5,013 bases of DNA from Streptomycetales bacterium (lineage in GTDB: Bacteria > Actinomycetota > Actinomycetes > Prado026), in NCBI GenBank assembly GCA_025361995.1, contig JANYIP010000299.1:1-5013 (forward strand). The letters are read 5' to 3'. Position 1 is the stretch's first letter. The number at the start of each line of letters is the position of its first letter. The notes beneath the pieces are model-generated. The model worked only from the letters and a program-made list of their open reading frames with translations. It did no database searches and was not told the DNA's origin. Below, piece after piece: positions 1-5,013 of this stretch. A program made the translations under genes and the position numbers.

Positions 1-2
1 CG

Positions 3-341
3 CTCGGTCGCCGTCCGGCAGCCGACCTCCCGCTGATCGAGTACGTCGAGTTCGCCACCGAGCCCGCTGCCGTCGCCGCGGTCGACGCCGGCGGCATCGA
101 CCTGCTGGTGCTCGACGGCGAAGCCACCCCGGCGGGCGGCATGGGCATCTGCCGCCAGCTCAAGGACGAGATCTACCGCTGCCCCCCGATCCTCGTGCTG
201 GTCGGCCGCCCGCAGGACGCCTGGCTGGCGACCTGGTCGCGGGCCGACGCAGTGGTCGCGCACCCGCTCGACCCGATCGTGCTCGCGCAGACGGCGGCCG
301 GTCTGCTGGCGACGCGCGTCGCGGCGCCGACCGGCGCCTGA
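3..341 (+). CDS. Response-regulator receiver-like protein, 3' part (degenerate)
   Basis: The reading frame is open from the left edge to TGA at 339-341, giving 112 visible residues; the true start lies outside the window. The pattern is that of the second half of a CheY-like receiver: a hydrophobic strand ending in Asp (LLVLD, visible residue 38, codon 114-116), a helix with Arg-Gln-Leu-Lys, a strand ILVLV (63-67), then an AD-x-V-V-x-H-P-L segment (81-89) and a final helix. The putative phosphoacceptor Asp is kept. The usual Thr/Ser after the fourth strand is Val67, and the conserved Lys before Pro is His87, so classical phosphotransfer signalling is doubtful. No DNA-binding domain follows: the protein ends about 20 residues after the receiver. 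The gap to trpD is 16 bp, so the two are probably co-transcribed. The fold call is fairly firm; the function is unknown. An atypical regulator or a receiver-derived structural protein are both possible. Confidence 0.7.
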   Translation, partial: LGRRPAADLPLIEYVEFATEPAAVAAVDAGGIDLLVLDGEATPAGGMGICRQLKDEIYRCPPILVLVGRPQDAWLATWSRADAVVAHPLDPIVLAQTAAGLLATRVAAPTGA

Positions 342-357
342 CGCTCGGCCTCCTGCC

Positions 358-1410
358 GTGACCGAGTCCAGCGTGCCCCTCGAGCGCGCGTGGCCGCACC
401 TGCTGGCCGCGCTGCTTCGCGAGGAGCAGTTGACCGCCGACGACACCGCGTGGGCGATGGGCGAGATCATGGCCGGCGCGGCCACCCCAGCCCAGATCGC
501 CGGCTTCGTCATCGCGCTGCGGGCCAAGGGCGAGACCTCGGCCGAGATGGACGGCATGGTCCGGGCGATGCTCGCCCACGCCCACCGGATCGAGGTCCCC
601 GGCCCCATCGTCGACGTCGTGGGGACCGGCGGTGACCGCGCCCACACTGTCAACATCTCCACGATGGCCGCGCTGGTCGTGGCCGGTACCGGGGCGCGGG
701 TGGTCAAGCACGGCAACCGGGCCGCGTCGTCCACCTGCGGCGCCGCCGACGTGCTCGAGGAGCTCGGCGTCAACCTCACGCTGACCCCAGCCGAGGTCGC
801 GCAGGTCGCCGTCGAGGTGGGCATCACGTTCTGCTTCGCCCAGGTCTTCCACCCGGCGATGCGCCATGCCGGGCCGACCCGGCGCGAGCTGGGCGTGCCG
901 ACCGCCTTCAACTTCCTCGGGCCGCTCACCAACCCGGCGCAGCCGGGTGCGCAGGCGATCGGCTGTGCGGATCCGCGGATGGCCGGGGTGATGGCGGAGG
1001 TCTTCGCCGGTCGTGGCGTGTCGGCCGTGGTGGTCCGCGGCGACGACGGGCTGGACGAGCTGACGACGGCGACGACGTCCCGGGTGTGGCGGGTGCTGGA
1101 CGGGACAGTGACGCACGAGGTGGTTGACCCGTCGCGGTTCGGCATCGCGCCGTCGGGGGCGCAGGCGCTCCGCGGCGGTGACGCGGCGTTCAACGCGGCG
1201 GCCGTACGTACCTTGCTGGCGGGTCAGCCTGGTCCGGTGCGCGACGCGGTGCTGCTCAACGCGGCTGCAGCGCTGGTCGCGGTGGCGGCCGACGACGCCC
1301 CGCTGGACGAAGGGCTCGCAGCGGGTCTGGTCGTGGCGGCTGAAGCCGTCGACTCGGGCGCCGCTGCTGACGTGCTGGACCGCTGGGTCGCCGCCACCCG
1401 TACTCGTTGA
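358..1410 (+). CDS. trpD: Anthranilate phosphoribosyltransferase
   Basis: This cytosolic enzyme joins anthranilate to PRPP, making N-(5-phosphoribosyl)anthranilate and pyrophosphate (EC 2.4.2.18), the second committed step of tryptophan synthesis. The 350-residue length is normal. Visible motifs are the glycine-rich GTGGD (89-93) and NIST (99-102) of the PRPP site, KHGNRAASS with CGAAD (117-131), HPAMRHAGPTRRELG (165-179) at the anthranilate side, the FNFLGPLTNP segment (184-193), and GDDGLDELT (228-236), whose Asp233-Glu234 pair binds Mg in the family. The helical N-terminal domain has AWAMGEIMAG and TPAQIAGF. The GTG at 358 is the first in-frame start after the upstream stop and fits the family N-terminus. 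It has no clear Shine-Dalgarno sequence, and GTG 373 is a possible alternative. No other trp genes are in view, as in mycobacteria where trpD stands apart. The last Arg codon and the TGA stop lie inside a repeat unit. Confidence 0.97.
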   Translation: MTESSVPLERAWPHLLAALLREEQLTADDTAWAMGEIMAGAATPAQIAGFVIALRAKGETSAEMDGMVRAMLAHAHRIEVPGPIVDVVGTGGDRAHTVNISTMAALVVAGTGARVVKHGNRAASSTCGAADVLEELGVNLTLTPAEVAQVAVEVGITFCFAQVFHPAMRHAGPTRRELGVPTAFNFLGPLTNPAQPGAQAIGCADPRMAGVMAEVFAGRGVSAVVVRGDDGLDELTTATTSRVWRVLDGTVTHEVVDPSRFGIAPSGAQALRGGDAAFNAAAVRTLLAGQPGPVRDAVLLNAAAALVAVAADDAPLDEGLAAGLVVAAEAVDSGAAADVLDRWVAATRTR

Positions 1411-1500
1411 TCATGGACTTGTGGCCCCTCAGTCCCCGTTGATCATGGAGTAGTTGCCGCATTCTCTTGATCAACTTGGGCAACATGTCCATGATCAACG
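1405..1500. repeat. TGATCA-centred REP-like repeat cluster (two direct units, one inverted)
   Basis: Three copies of a roughly 24-bp unit share the 13-bp core CGTTGATCATGGA. They lie at 1405-1428 (plus), 1437-1460 (plus) and 1477-1500 (inverted). After the core the units stay alike, with three variable bases then GTTGCC (GTGGCC in unit 1). A further TTGATCAA palindrome sits at 1467-1474, so four TGATCA sites fall within 90 bp (1408, 1440, 1468, 1492). The AT content is far above the surroundings. Unit 1 and the inverted unit match over 14 bp (1405-1418 with 1487-1500), so either direct copy can pair with the inverted one. The cluster nearly fills the gap between the convergent trpD and zinc-ribbon genes. 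This looks like a dispersed intergenic repeat (REP or miniature-element type); that it is dispersed in the genome is inference. Confidence 0.8.
1437..1500. terminator. Long hairpin between convergent genes, possible bidirectional terminator
   Basis: Bases 1437-1449 pair perfectly with 1488-1500 (13 bp). After a symmetric 3-nt internal loop, 1453-1458 (GTTGCC) pairs with 1479-1484 (GGCAAC), leaving a 20-nt loop with the TTGATCAA palindrome. The structure sits 27 bp past trpD and 27 bp past the end of the convergent minus-strand gene, where a bidirectional terminator would be expected. There is no T-tract on either side, so intrinsic termination is not proven; it may simply be a mobile or structural repeat. 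Confidence 0.45.
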
Positions 1501-1527
1501 AAAGCCGGCGGGCGGGGGCGGGCGAGG

Positions 1528-1920
1528 TCAGCGGACCCGGCCGCGACGCCAGCTCTCGCGGATGACCCACAGCGGCAGGATCAGCACGGGGATCGACCCG
1601 ACGAGGGTGATGATGCCGCCGCCACTCATGAACCAGATGAAGGCGATGGGCAGCGCGGCCAGGAGCGTCAGGACGATCCGGCCGGTCCAGCCGAAGGACA
1701 TCGGTCCGGACTGGGTACGCGAGAACACCCGCTGGTCGTTGCGCTGCGTCGGCGGCGGCGCCGAGGTGAGGAAGCCGTTGGGGCCCACGACTTGATCGGC
1801 GGCGGGCGCACCGGGTGTCCCGGGGGCTCCGACGGCGGCCGCGACCGGGGTGTGGCACAGGCTGCACGCCAGCGCACCGCGCACCAAGGTGGCGCCGCAG
1901 ACACACCGCGAATCGGTCAT
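1528..1920 (-). CDS. Small zinc-ribbon-like membrane protein
   Basis: I do not recognise a named family for this 130-residue protein. The N-terminus has a short cysteine cluster, Cys6-x-Cys8 then Cys19-x2-Cys22 followed by His23, which resembles a small zinc-binding ribbon. A Gly/Ala/Pro-rich linker (25-60) follows, then two hydrophobic segments, about 81-98 (RIVLTLLAALPIAFIWFM) and 102-120 (GIITLVGSIPVLILPLWVI), separated by a tight SGGG turn, and a basic tail (Arg-rich, 121-130). The expected topology is a hairpin in the membrane with the ribbon and the basic tail both in the cytoplasm. The ATG at 1918-1920 has GAGG only 1 nt upstream, which is too close for a normal ribosome site; the gene lies 36 bp after the RAM protein gene and probably depends on its transcript. 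Its role is unknown; zinc binding is inferred from the cysteine spacing. Confidence 0.75.
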   Translation of the reverse strand: MTDSRCVCGATLVRGALACSLCHTPVAAAVGAPGTPGAPAADQVVGPNGFLTSAPPPTQRNDQRVFSRTQSGPMSFGWTGRIVLTLLAALPIAFIWFMSGGGIITLVGSIPVLILPLWVIRESWRRGRVR

Positions 1921-1956
1921 ACCTCGATGGTCGACGTACGAGCGGCCCGACTTGAC

Positions 1957-2244
1957 TCAGACGCCGTCCTCGAGCCCGAGGGAGAACGCCGCCTCGAGGT
2001 CGTGCCGGCTGTACGCCTGGAAGGCGATGTGCGTCTGGGTGGCGAGGACGCCAGGAACCTTGTTGAGGGTGCCGGCGATGACGACAGCGAGCTCGTCGTG
2101 CTCGCGTACCCGGACCATGGCGATGAGGTCGGCGTCCCCGGTGACCGAGTAGACCTCGCTGACGCCGGGGATCTCCGCGATCGCCTGGGCGACCTCGGGG
2201 ATCCGGTCGACCTCGGTGTTGACGAGCACGATGGCGGTGATCAC
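1957..2244 (-). CDS. Stand-alone Lrp/AsnC ligand-binding (RAM) domain protein
   Basis: This 95-residue protein consists almost entirely of the RAM domain found at the C-terminus of Lrp/AsnC feast-famine regulators. The order is a first strand (ITAIVLVNT), a helix (IPEVAQAIAEI), the PGVSEVYSVTGDADLIAMV block (26-44) with the family's typical G-D-x-D motif, a second helix (ELAVVIAGTLNKVPGV), a closing strand (THIAFQAY) and a short acidic tail. There is no helix-turn-helix. In the family, RAM domains form dimers and higher rings and bind amino acids at subunit interfaces, so this protein may sense a ligand, partner a full-length Lrp regulator, or act as an enzyme-like effector module. The GTG start at 2242-2244 fits the family N-terminus, and a TAGGAT hexamer 6 nt upstream suggests a leaderless mRNA. 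It lies 37 bp after the nuclease gene. Confidence 0.92.
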   Translation of the reverse strand: MITAIVLVNTEVDRIPEVAQAIAEIPGVSEVYSVTGDADLIAMVRVREHDELAVVIAGTLNKVPGVLATQTHIAFQAYSRHDLEAAFSLGLEDGV

Positions 2245-2250
2245 TCCTCG

Positions 2251-2256
2251 ATCCTA
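2251..2256 (-). promoter_or_regulatory. Putative -10 element (TAGGAT) for the RAM protein, leaderless
   Basis: On the minus strand TAGGAT fits the actinobacterial TANNNT -10 pattern and ends 6 nt before the GTG start. That spacing would place transcription start at or next to the GTG. I see no good -35 hexamer. The site is in the 37-bp gap after the nuclease stop codon, so it would give the RAM gene its own transcript in addition to read-through. Confidence 0.45.
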
Positions 2257-2281
2257 CGGGCCCGGCCGACCTGCGGGCCGG

Positions 2282-4048
2282 TCACCGTACGGGCCGCAGC
2301 CGGCGTCGGTCGGTGTCGGGCAGCTGACCCGGCGAGGCGGCGCCCGAGGCGCTGGCGTAGCGCTCCCTCAAGGCCGCCGAGCTCGCGACCGGGGACGTCC
2401 AGGTGCCGTCGAGGGCGACCACGCGGGTGCCGGGCTGGTCGAGCCAGCGCAGGACGACCTCGGTCTCGGCCACGGACGCGGCCGGGGTCGGTCCAGGCCC
2501 GCCGCCGACGCGCTCAGCCGTCGCGACCAGTGCGTCCACGTACGGCAGCGGCGCGAGGCCGCGCGGGACGACATCGGTGCCGGCGAGGCGACCGTGCCGG
2601 ACGACGGCGAGCTCCCAGCCGAGATCGTTGGAACGGCGGGCTGCGACGAGCTCGGGCACCGCCGAGAGCCCGCCGACCCGGTGCATCCGTGCGGCCGTGA
2701 GGACGAGGGCGGTGAGCCTGTCACGGTGGGCGGCGGCGTCCTCGTATCGCTGAGCGCCGGACAGCTCGTCGATGCGCCGTTCGAGCCGGCTGAGCAGCTC
2801 GCGGCTGCTGCCGGCCATCGCCGCGCGCACGGCATCGACGTGCACGGCGTACGCCTCGATCGTCTCGTGGCCCTCGCAGGGAGCACCGCAGCGGCCCATG
2901 CCGAAGAGGGCGCAAGCGCTCCCGGAGCCGATCTGGGCGAGCCGTGACGTGCACTGCCGCAGCGGCACCGCCTCGTGGATCGCGGTCTGCGCGGCCTCGG
3001 CGGTGCGGCGTGATCCGAACGGCCCGAGGTAGGCAGCGCCGTCGTCCTTCAGCGCCCGCACGAGCGACAGCCGCGGAAACGGCTCCACAGTCAGCTTGAG
3101 CCACAGCACCCGCTCGGGGAACCGGGACCGCCGGTTGTAGCGCGGCTTGTGCTCGGCGATCAGCCGCAGCTCGCGGACCTCGGCCTCGAGCAGAGTCGGG
3201 CAGGGGACCGGGCGGACCCGCTCGGCGAGGCGGACCATCTCGCCCATCCGGGTGCGCATCTCACTGGCCGTGAAGTACGACCGCACCCGGGTCTTGAGGT
3301 CCTTGGACTTCCCGACGTAGAGCACCCTGCCCTGGCCGTCCTCGAACAGGTAGACGCCCGGTCCGCGCGGGACGCCCTCGGCGAGGTGACGCTTGCGCCG
3401 CTGCTCGGGGGACACCCGGGAGGAGTACGTCGTGAGCTCCTCCAAGGTGTCCACGCCCTGCGTGCCCACCCGCTCGATCAGCCCGTGCAACACGTCGACG
3501 GTGGCCCTGGCGTCCTCCAGTGCGCGGTGGTTCGGCGTGGTCGTCGACCGGAACAGCCGGGCCAGCGTGCCGAGCTTGCAGTCAGGCGCCTCGTCGCGCA
3601 GCACGACCTGCCGCGCCAGCCGCGCGGTGTCGAGGACGCCGAAGGTCGGCCACTCGTGCCCTGTCCGGACGGCCGCGGCGCGCAGGAACCCGATGTCGAA
3701 CGGGGCGTTGTGTGCGACCAGCACGGCGCCGCGAGCGAACTCCAGGAAGCGCGGCAGGGCCGAGGAGATCGTCGGGGAGGCGGCGACCATCGTGTCGGTG
3801 ATCCCGGTCAGCACCTGGATGAACGGCGGGATGGTGGACCCTGGGTTGACCAGTGTCTGGAACTCCCCGAGCACCTGGCCACCGGCGACCTTGACAGCGC
3901 CGATCTCGGTGATCCCGCAGTCGGCCGGCGATCCACCGGTGGTCTCGAGGTCGACGACGACGAACACGACATCGCGCAGCGGGGTGCCGAGCTCGTCGAA
4001 GCTTCCCTGGTGAGCGAAGGGGGCAGCAAGCGGGGCCGACGACGTCAT
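2282..4048 (-). CDS. DEDDh exonuclease / GIY-YIG endonuclease fusion, UvrC-like (Rv2191 type)
   Basis: This 588-residue protein joins two nuclease modules. Residues about 26-191 form a DnaQ-like 3'-5' exonuclease with all five DEDDh residues: Asp33 and Glu35 (DLETTGG), Asp118 (AHNAPFD), His174 and Asp179 (HRALEDA). Residues about 228-308 form a GIY-YIG domain: GVYLFE (231-236), YVGKSKDLKTRV (244-255, Arg254), Glu293 and PRYN. Next come four cysteines (366, 379, 387, 391) spaced as in UvrC, and a UVR-like motif (about 417-449, YEDAAAHRDRL). The UvrC RNase H-like nuclease and HhH domains are absent; instead about 130 unassigned residues follow. A role in DNA repair, cutting and then trimming, is inferred; UvrC or Cho relatedness applies only to the middle. 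ATG 4046-4048 is preferred because homologues as I recall them start shortly before the exonuclease and a TAGCGT box lies 7 nt upstream. The frame stays open further upstream (ATG 4102, ATG 4210), but that extension looks non-conserved. Confidence 0.92.
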   Translation of the reverse strand: MTSSAPLAAPFAHQGSFDELGTPLRDVVFVVVDLETTGGSPADCGITEIGAVKVAGGQVLGEFQTLVNPGSTIPPFIQVLTGITDTMVAASPTISSALPRFLEFARGAVLVAHNAPFDIGFLRAAAVRTGHEWPTFGVLDTARLARQVVLRDEAPDCKLGTLARLFRSTTTPNHRALEDARATVDVLHGLIERVGTQGVDTLEELTTYSSRVSPEQRRKRHLAEGVPRGPGVYLFEDGQGRVLYVGKSKDLKTRVRSYFTASEMRTRMGEMVRLAERVRPVPCPTLLEAEVRELRLIAEHKPRYNRRSRFPERVLWLKLTVEPFPRLSLVRALKDDGAAYLGPFGSRRTAEAAQTAIHEAVPLRQCTSRLAQIGSGSACALFGMGRCGAPCEGHETIEAYAVHVDAVRAAMAGSSRELLSRLERRIDELSGAQRYEDAAAHRDRLTALVLTAARMHRVGGLSAVPELVAARRSNDLGWELAVVRHGRLAGTDVVPRGLAPLPYVDALVATAERVGGGPGPTPAASVAETEVVLRWLDQPGTRVVALDGTWTSPVASSAALRERYASASGAASPGQLPDTDRRRLRPVR

Positions 4049-4055
4049 GACCGTG

Positions 4056-4061
4056 ACGCTA
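4056..4061 (-). promoter_or_regulatory. Putative -10 element (TAGCGT) for the nuclease gene, leaderless
   Basis: TAGCGT on the minus strand fits TANNNT and ends 7 nt before the chosen ATG at 4048, the spacing expected when transcription begins at the start codon. The lack of any Shine-Dalgarno sequence before this ATG agrees with a leaderless message. No convincing -35 is visible. If real, it rules out the longer starts at 4102 and 4210 for this transcript. Confidence 0.45.
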
Positions 4062-4142
4062 GGCAACGCCACCGACAGGGCGGGGGAGGCGCTCCGTCGC
4101 ATGAGCGCCCACCCCCGCCCGTCGCGCCCGCCTGGGACTTGA

Positions 4143-4179
4143 CGTCTCAGACGGGGACCGGCGGCCGCCCCCTCAGACG
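4143..4179. terminator. Weak G/C-rich hairpin at the end of the transporter gene
   Basis: CGTCT (4143-4147) can pair with AGACG (4175-4179), and GGGG (4153-4156) with a C run (4168-4172), around the GGCGGCCGCC palindrome at 4160-4169. It overlaps the transporter stop codon (4173-4175). CTCAGACGG is directly repeated at 4146-4154 and 4172-4180. There is no T-tract, so a terminator role is tentative. The rest of the 124-bp gap to the nuclease gene holds only the putative promoter noted above. Confidence 0.25.
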
Positions 4180-5013
4180 GCCGCCAGCCCACGTAGAGCC
4201 AACGAGGCACCCACCACCAGCACTGCCGATGCGGTGATCAGGGGCAGGACAGTCGCCGTACGGGTGACCCAGGGGCGGCGGCCGGCCGCGGCCAGCCCAC
4301 CGAAGCCCCTGGTCGCGCGGTGCGCCAGCAGCCCAGCAGCTGCCAGCGTGATCGCCATCCCGGTGCCGAAGGCGAGTACGAGCAGGACGCCGAACCAGGC
4401 CCGCCCGACGGCCGCCGTTCCCAGCAGGACCACGAGGGCGGACGGGCTGGGGACCAGCCCGCCGGCGATGCCGAGAGCGATCAGCCCCCGGCGCCCGCCC
4501 GGTGCGCCGACCGGCGCGGCCGGATGCGGGTGCGGGTGCGGGTGCGGATGGGCATGGGGATGCGGATCGTGCTCGTGCTCGTGGTCGTGGTCGGCGGGTT
4601 CGGCCAAGAGTAGGGCGGTGGACGCGAGCGCGGCGGAGGGCGTCCTCGCGTGGGCTTGGGTGTGCCCGTGCGGATGCTCGTGCGCGTCCCCCAGGCCATG
4701 GTCGTGCGGGTGCGGGTGCGGGTGCGGGTGCGGGTGCGGGTGCTCGTGCCCGCTCTGGCCGCCCTGCTGGTTCAGTCGACGCGTGCGCAGCGCGAAACGT
4801 ACGAGGGTGATGCCGACCCCGACGACCAGCAGCCCGCTGAACGCCGTCAACCAGGGGTACAGGTTGGCCGGGGTGATCGTGGCGAACGTCCCGACCAGCA
4901 GGCCGAGCACCAGCACTCCCACCGTGTGCGTCGCGGTCACCGTCAGGGCGACCTGAGTGGCCGCCCGCAGCGAGCGCTCGGCCCGGCCGGCAAGGTAGAA
5001 CGCCATGATCGAC
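4173..5013 (-). CDS. NicO/RcnA-type nickel/cobalt transporter, 5'-truncated
   Basis: This is the C-terminal part of a multi-helix membrane transporter of the NicO (RcnA/HoxN-like) group, predicted to move Ni2+ or Co2+ across the cytoplasmic membrane. Numbering from the ATG at 5006, hydrophobic segments lie at about 19-39 (with the family-like TATHTVGVLVLG), 50-70, 173-199 (GGLVPSPSALVVLLG, a hallmark of the group), 201-229 and 248-274. Between helices two and three is a long loop (about 80-165) with 25 histidines in two tracts, mostly His-Pro repeats with His-Asp and His-Glu; such loops are thought to bind metal. The ATG at 5006 is probably not the real start: the frame is open to the window edge, and residues just after it (MAFYLAGR) align with an internal GHGKTxMAAYLVG-like stretch, so the first helix with the family's metal-binding His residues is outside the window. 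Import versus efflux cannot be decided here. Confidence 0.88.
   Translation of the reverse strand, partial: SIMAFYLAGRAERSLRAATQVALTVTATHTVGVLVLGLLVGTFATITPANLYPWLTAFSGLLVVGVGITLVRFALRTRRLNQQGGQSGHEHPHPHPHPHPHPHDHGLGDAHEHPHGHTQAHARTPSAALASTALLLAEPADHDHEHEHDPHPHAHPHPHPHPHPAAPVGAPGGRRGLIALGIAGGLVPSPSALVVLLGTAAVGRAWFGVLLVLAFGTGMAITLAAAGLLAHRATRGFGGLAAAGRRPWVTRTATVLPLITASAVLVVGASLALRGLAAV
4525..4566. repeat. Degenerate hexanucleotide repeat encoding the second His-rich tract
   Basis: Three perfect TGCGGG units (4525-4542) are followed by four imperfect 6-bp units (TGCGGA, TGGGCA, TGGGGA, TGCGGA) to 4566, then a TCGTGC/TCGTGG run. Read on the minus strand it encodes His-Pro, His-Ala and His-Asp/Glu dipeptides of the transporter loop. 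The degeneracy suggests an older or less active array than the one at 4705. Confidence 0.85.
4705..4740. repeat. Perfect (TGCGGG)6 microsatellite encoding the first His-Pro tract
   Basis: Six exact copies of TGCGGG lie in tandem, followed by a TGCTCG variant. On the minus strand each unit encodes one His-Pro dipeptide (CAC CCG). Because the unit is 6 bp, gain or loss of copies would keep the reading frame and only change the number of histidines in the loop. Confidence 0.92.

Noticed and set aside
160..1116. 318-residue minus-strand open frame opposite trpD
   Set aside because: Arg/Gly/His-rich composition with no motif, lying fully antisense to a complete trpD; stop codons are rare in such frames at this GC content.
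1405..1500. CRISPR-like array
   Set aside because: Only three units, one inverted, with unequal short gaps and no cas genes; a REP-like repeat fits better.
1792..2700. 302-residue plus-strand open frame across the RAM gene and the end of the nuclease gene
   Set aside because: It spans three minus-strand genes antisense, turns into Arg/Pro/Ser low-complexity sequence, and has no domain.
4049..4210. N-terminal extension of the nuclease to ATG 4210 or ATG 4102
   Set aside because: The extra residues are Arg/Gly-rich with no family resemblance, and the -10-like box 7 nt before ATG 4048 supports the shorter form.
3149..4237. 362-residue plus-strand open frame opposite the nuclease gene
   Set aside because: It is a shadow of the high-GC coding strand: its sequence is Gly/Arg/Asp/Pro-rich with no recognisable domain, while the minus strand encodes intact nuclease motifs.
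4234..4956. Plus-strand frame with a Cys-Gly repeat tract resembling a metallothionein-like protein
   Set aside because: The Cys-Gly runs are the antisense reading of the His-Pro hexanucleotide repeats of the transporter; nothing else supports coding.
5004..5006. ATG as the true start of the transporter
   Set aside because: The frame is open to the window edge and the following residues correspond to an internal part of the family, after the first metal-binding helix.

Overview
The window looks like a stretch of a high-GC actinobacterial chromosome. GC is high throughout, third codon positions are strongly G/C, and GTG starts occur. The pairing of a stand-alone trpD, convergent with a DnaQ-UvrC-like fusion nuclease, matches the trpD/Rv2191 neighbourhood I recall from Mycobacterium tuberculosis. 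I cannot name the genus. Most of the window is conserved housekeeping sequence rather than an island.

Layout. Plus strand: the 3' end of a receiver-like (response-regulator fold) gene (to 341), then after 16 bp trpD (358-1410), anthranilate phosphoribosyltransferase of tryptophan synthesis. The short convergent gap (1411-1527) carries a family of about 24-bp TGATCA-centred repeats, two direct copies and one inverted. The first copy overlaps the end of trpD and contains its stop codon.

Minus strand, read right to left: a 5'-truncated NicO/RcnA-type nickel/cobalt transporter with two His-rich tracts encoded by hexanucleotide repeats (4173-5013); a DEDDh exonuclease / GIY-YIG endonuclease fusion with UvrC-like cysteines and a UVR motif (2282-4048); a stand-alone Lrp/AsnC ligand-binding (RAM) domain protein (1957-2244); and a small zinc-ribbon-like, two-helix membrane protein (1528-1920). 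The last three are separated by only 36-37 bp and probably share transcription, although both the nuclease and RAM genes have a TANNNT -10-like hexamer 6-7 nt before the start codon, which suggests leaderless transcripts.

No single functional system ties these genes together. trpD is metabolic, the fusion nuclease probably acts in DNA repair, the RAM protein may sense a small molecule such as an amino acid, and the transporter handles metal. The points most worth following are the repeat element built into the trpD terminus, the nuclease fusion with a possible [4Fe-4S] site and an unassigned C-terminal domain, the degenerate receiver, and the expandable His-Pro repeats. I see no CRISPR array, insertion sequence, tRNA or rRNA.
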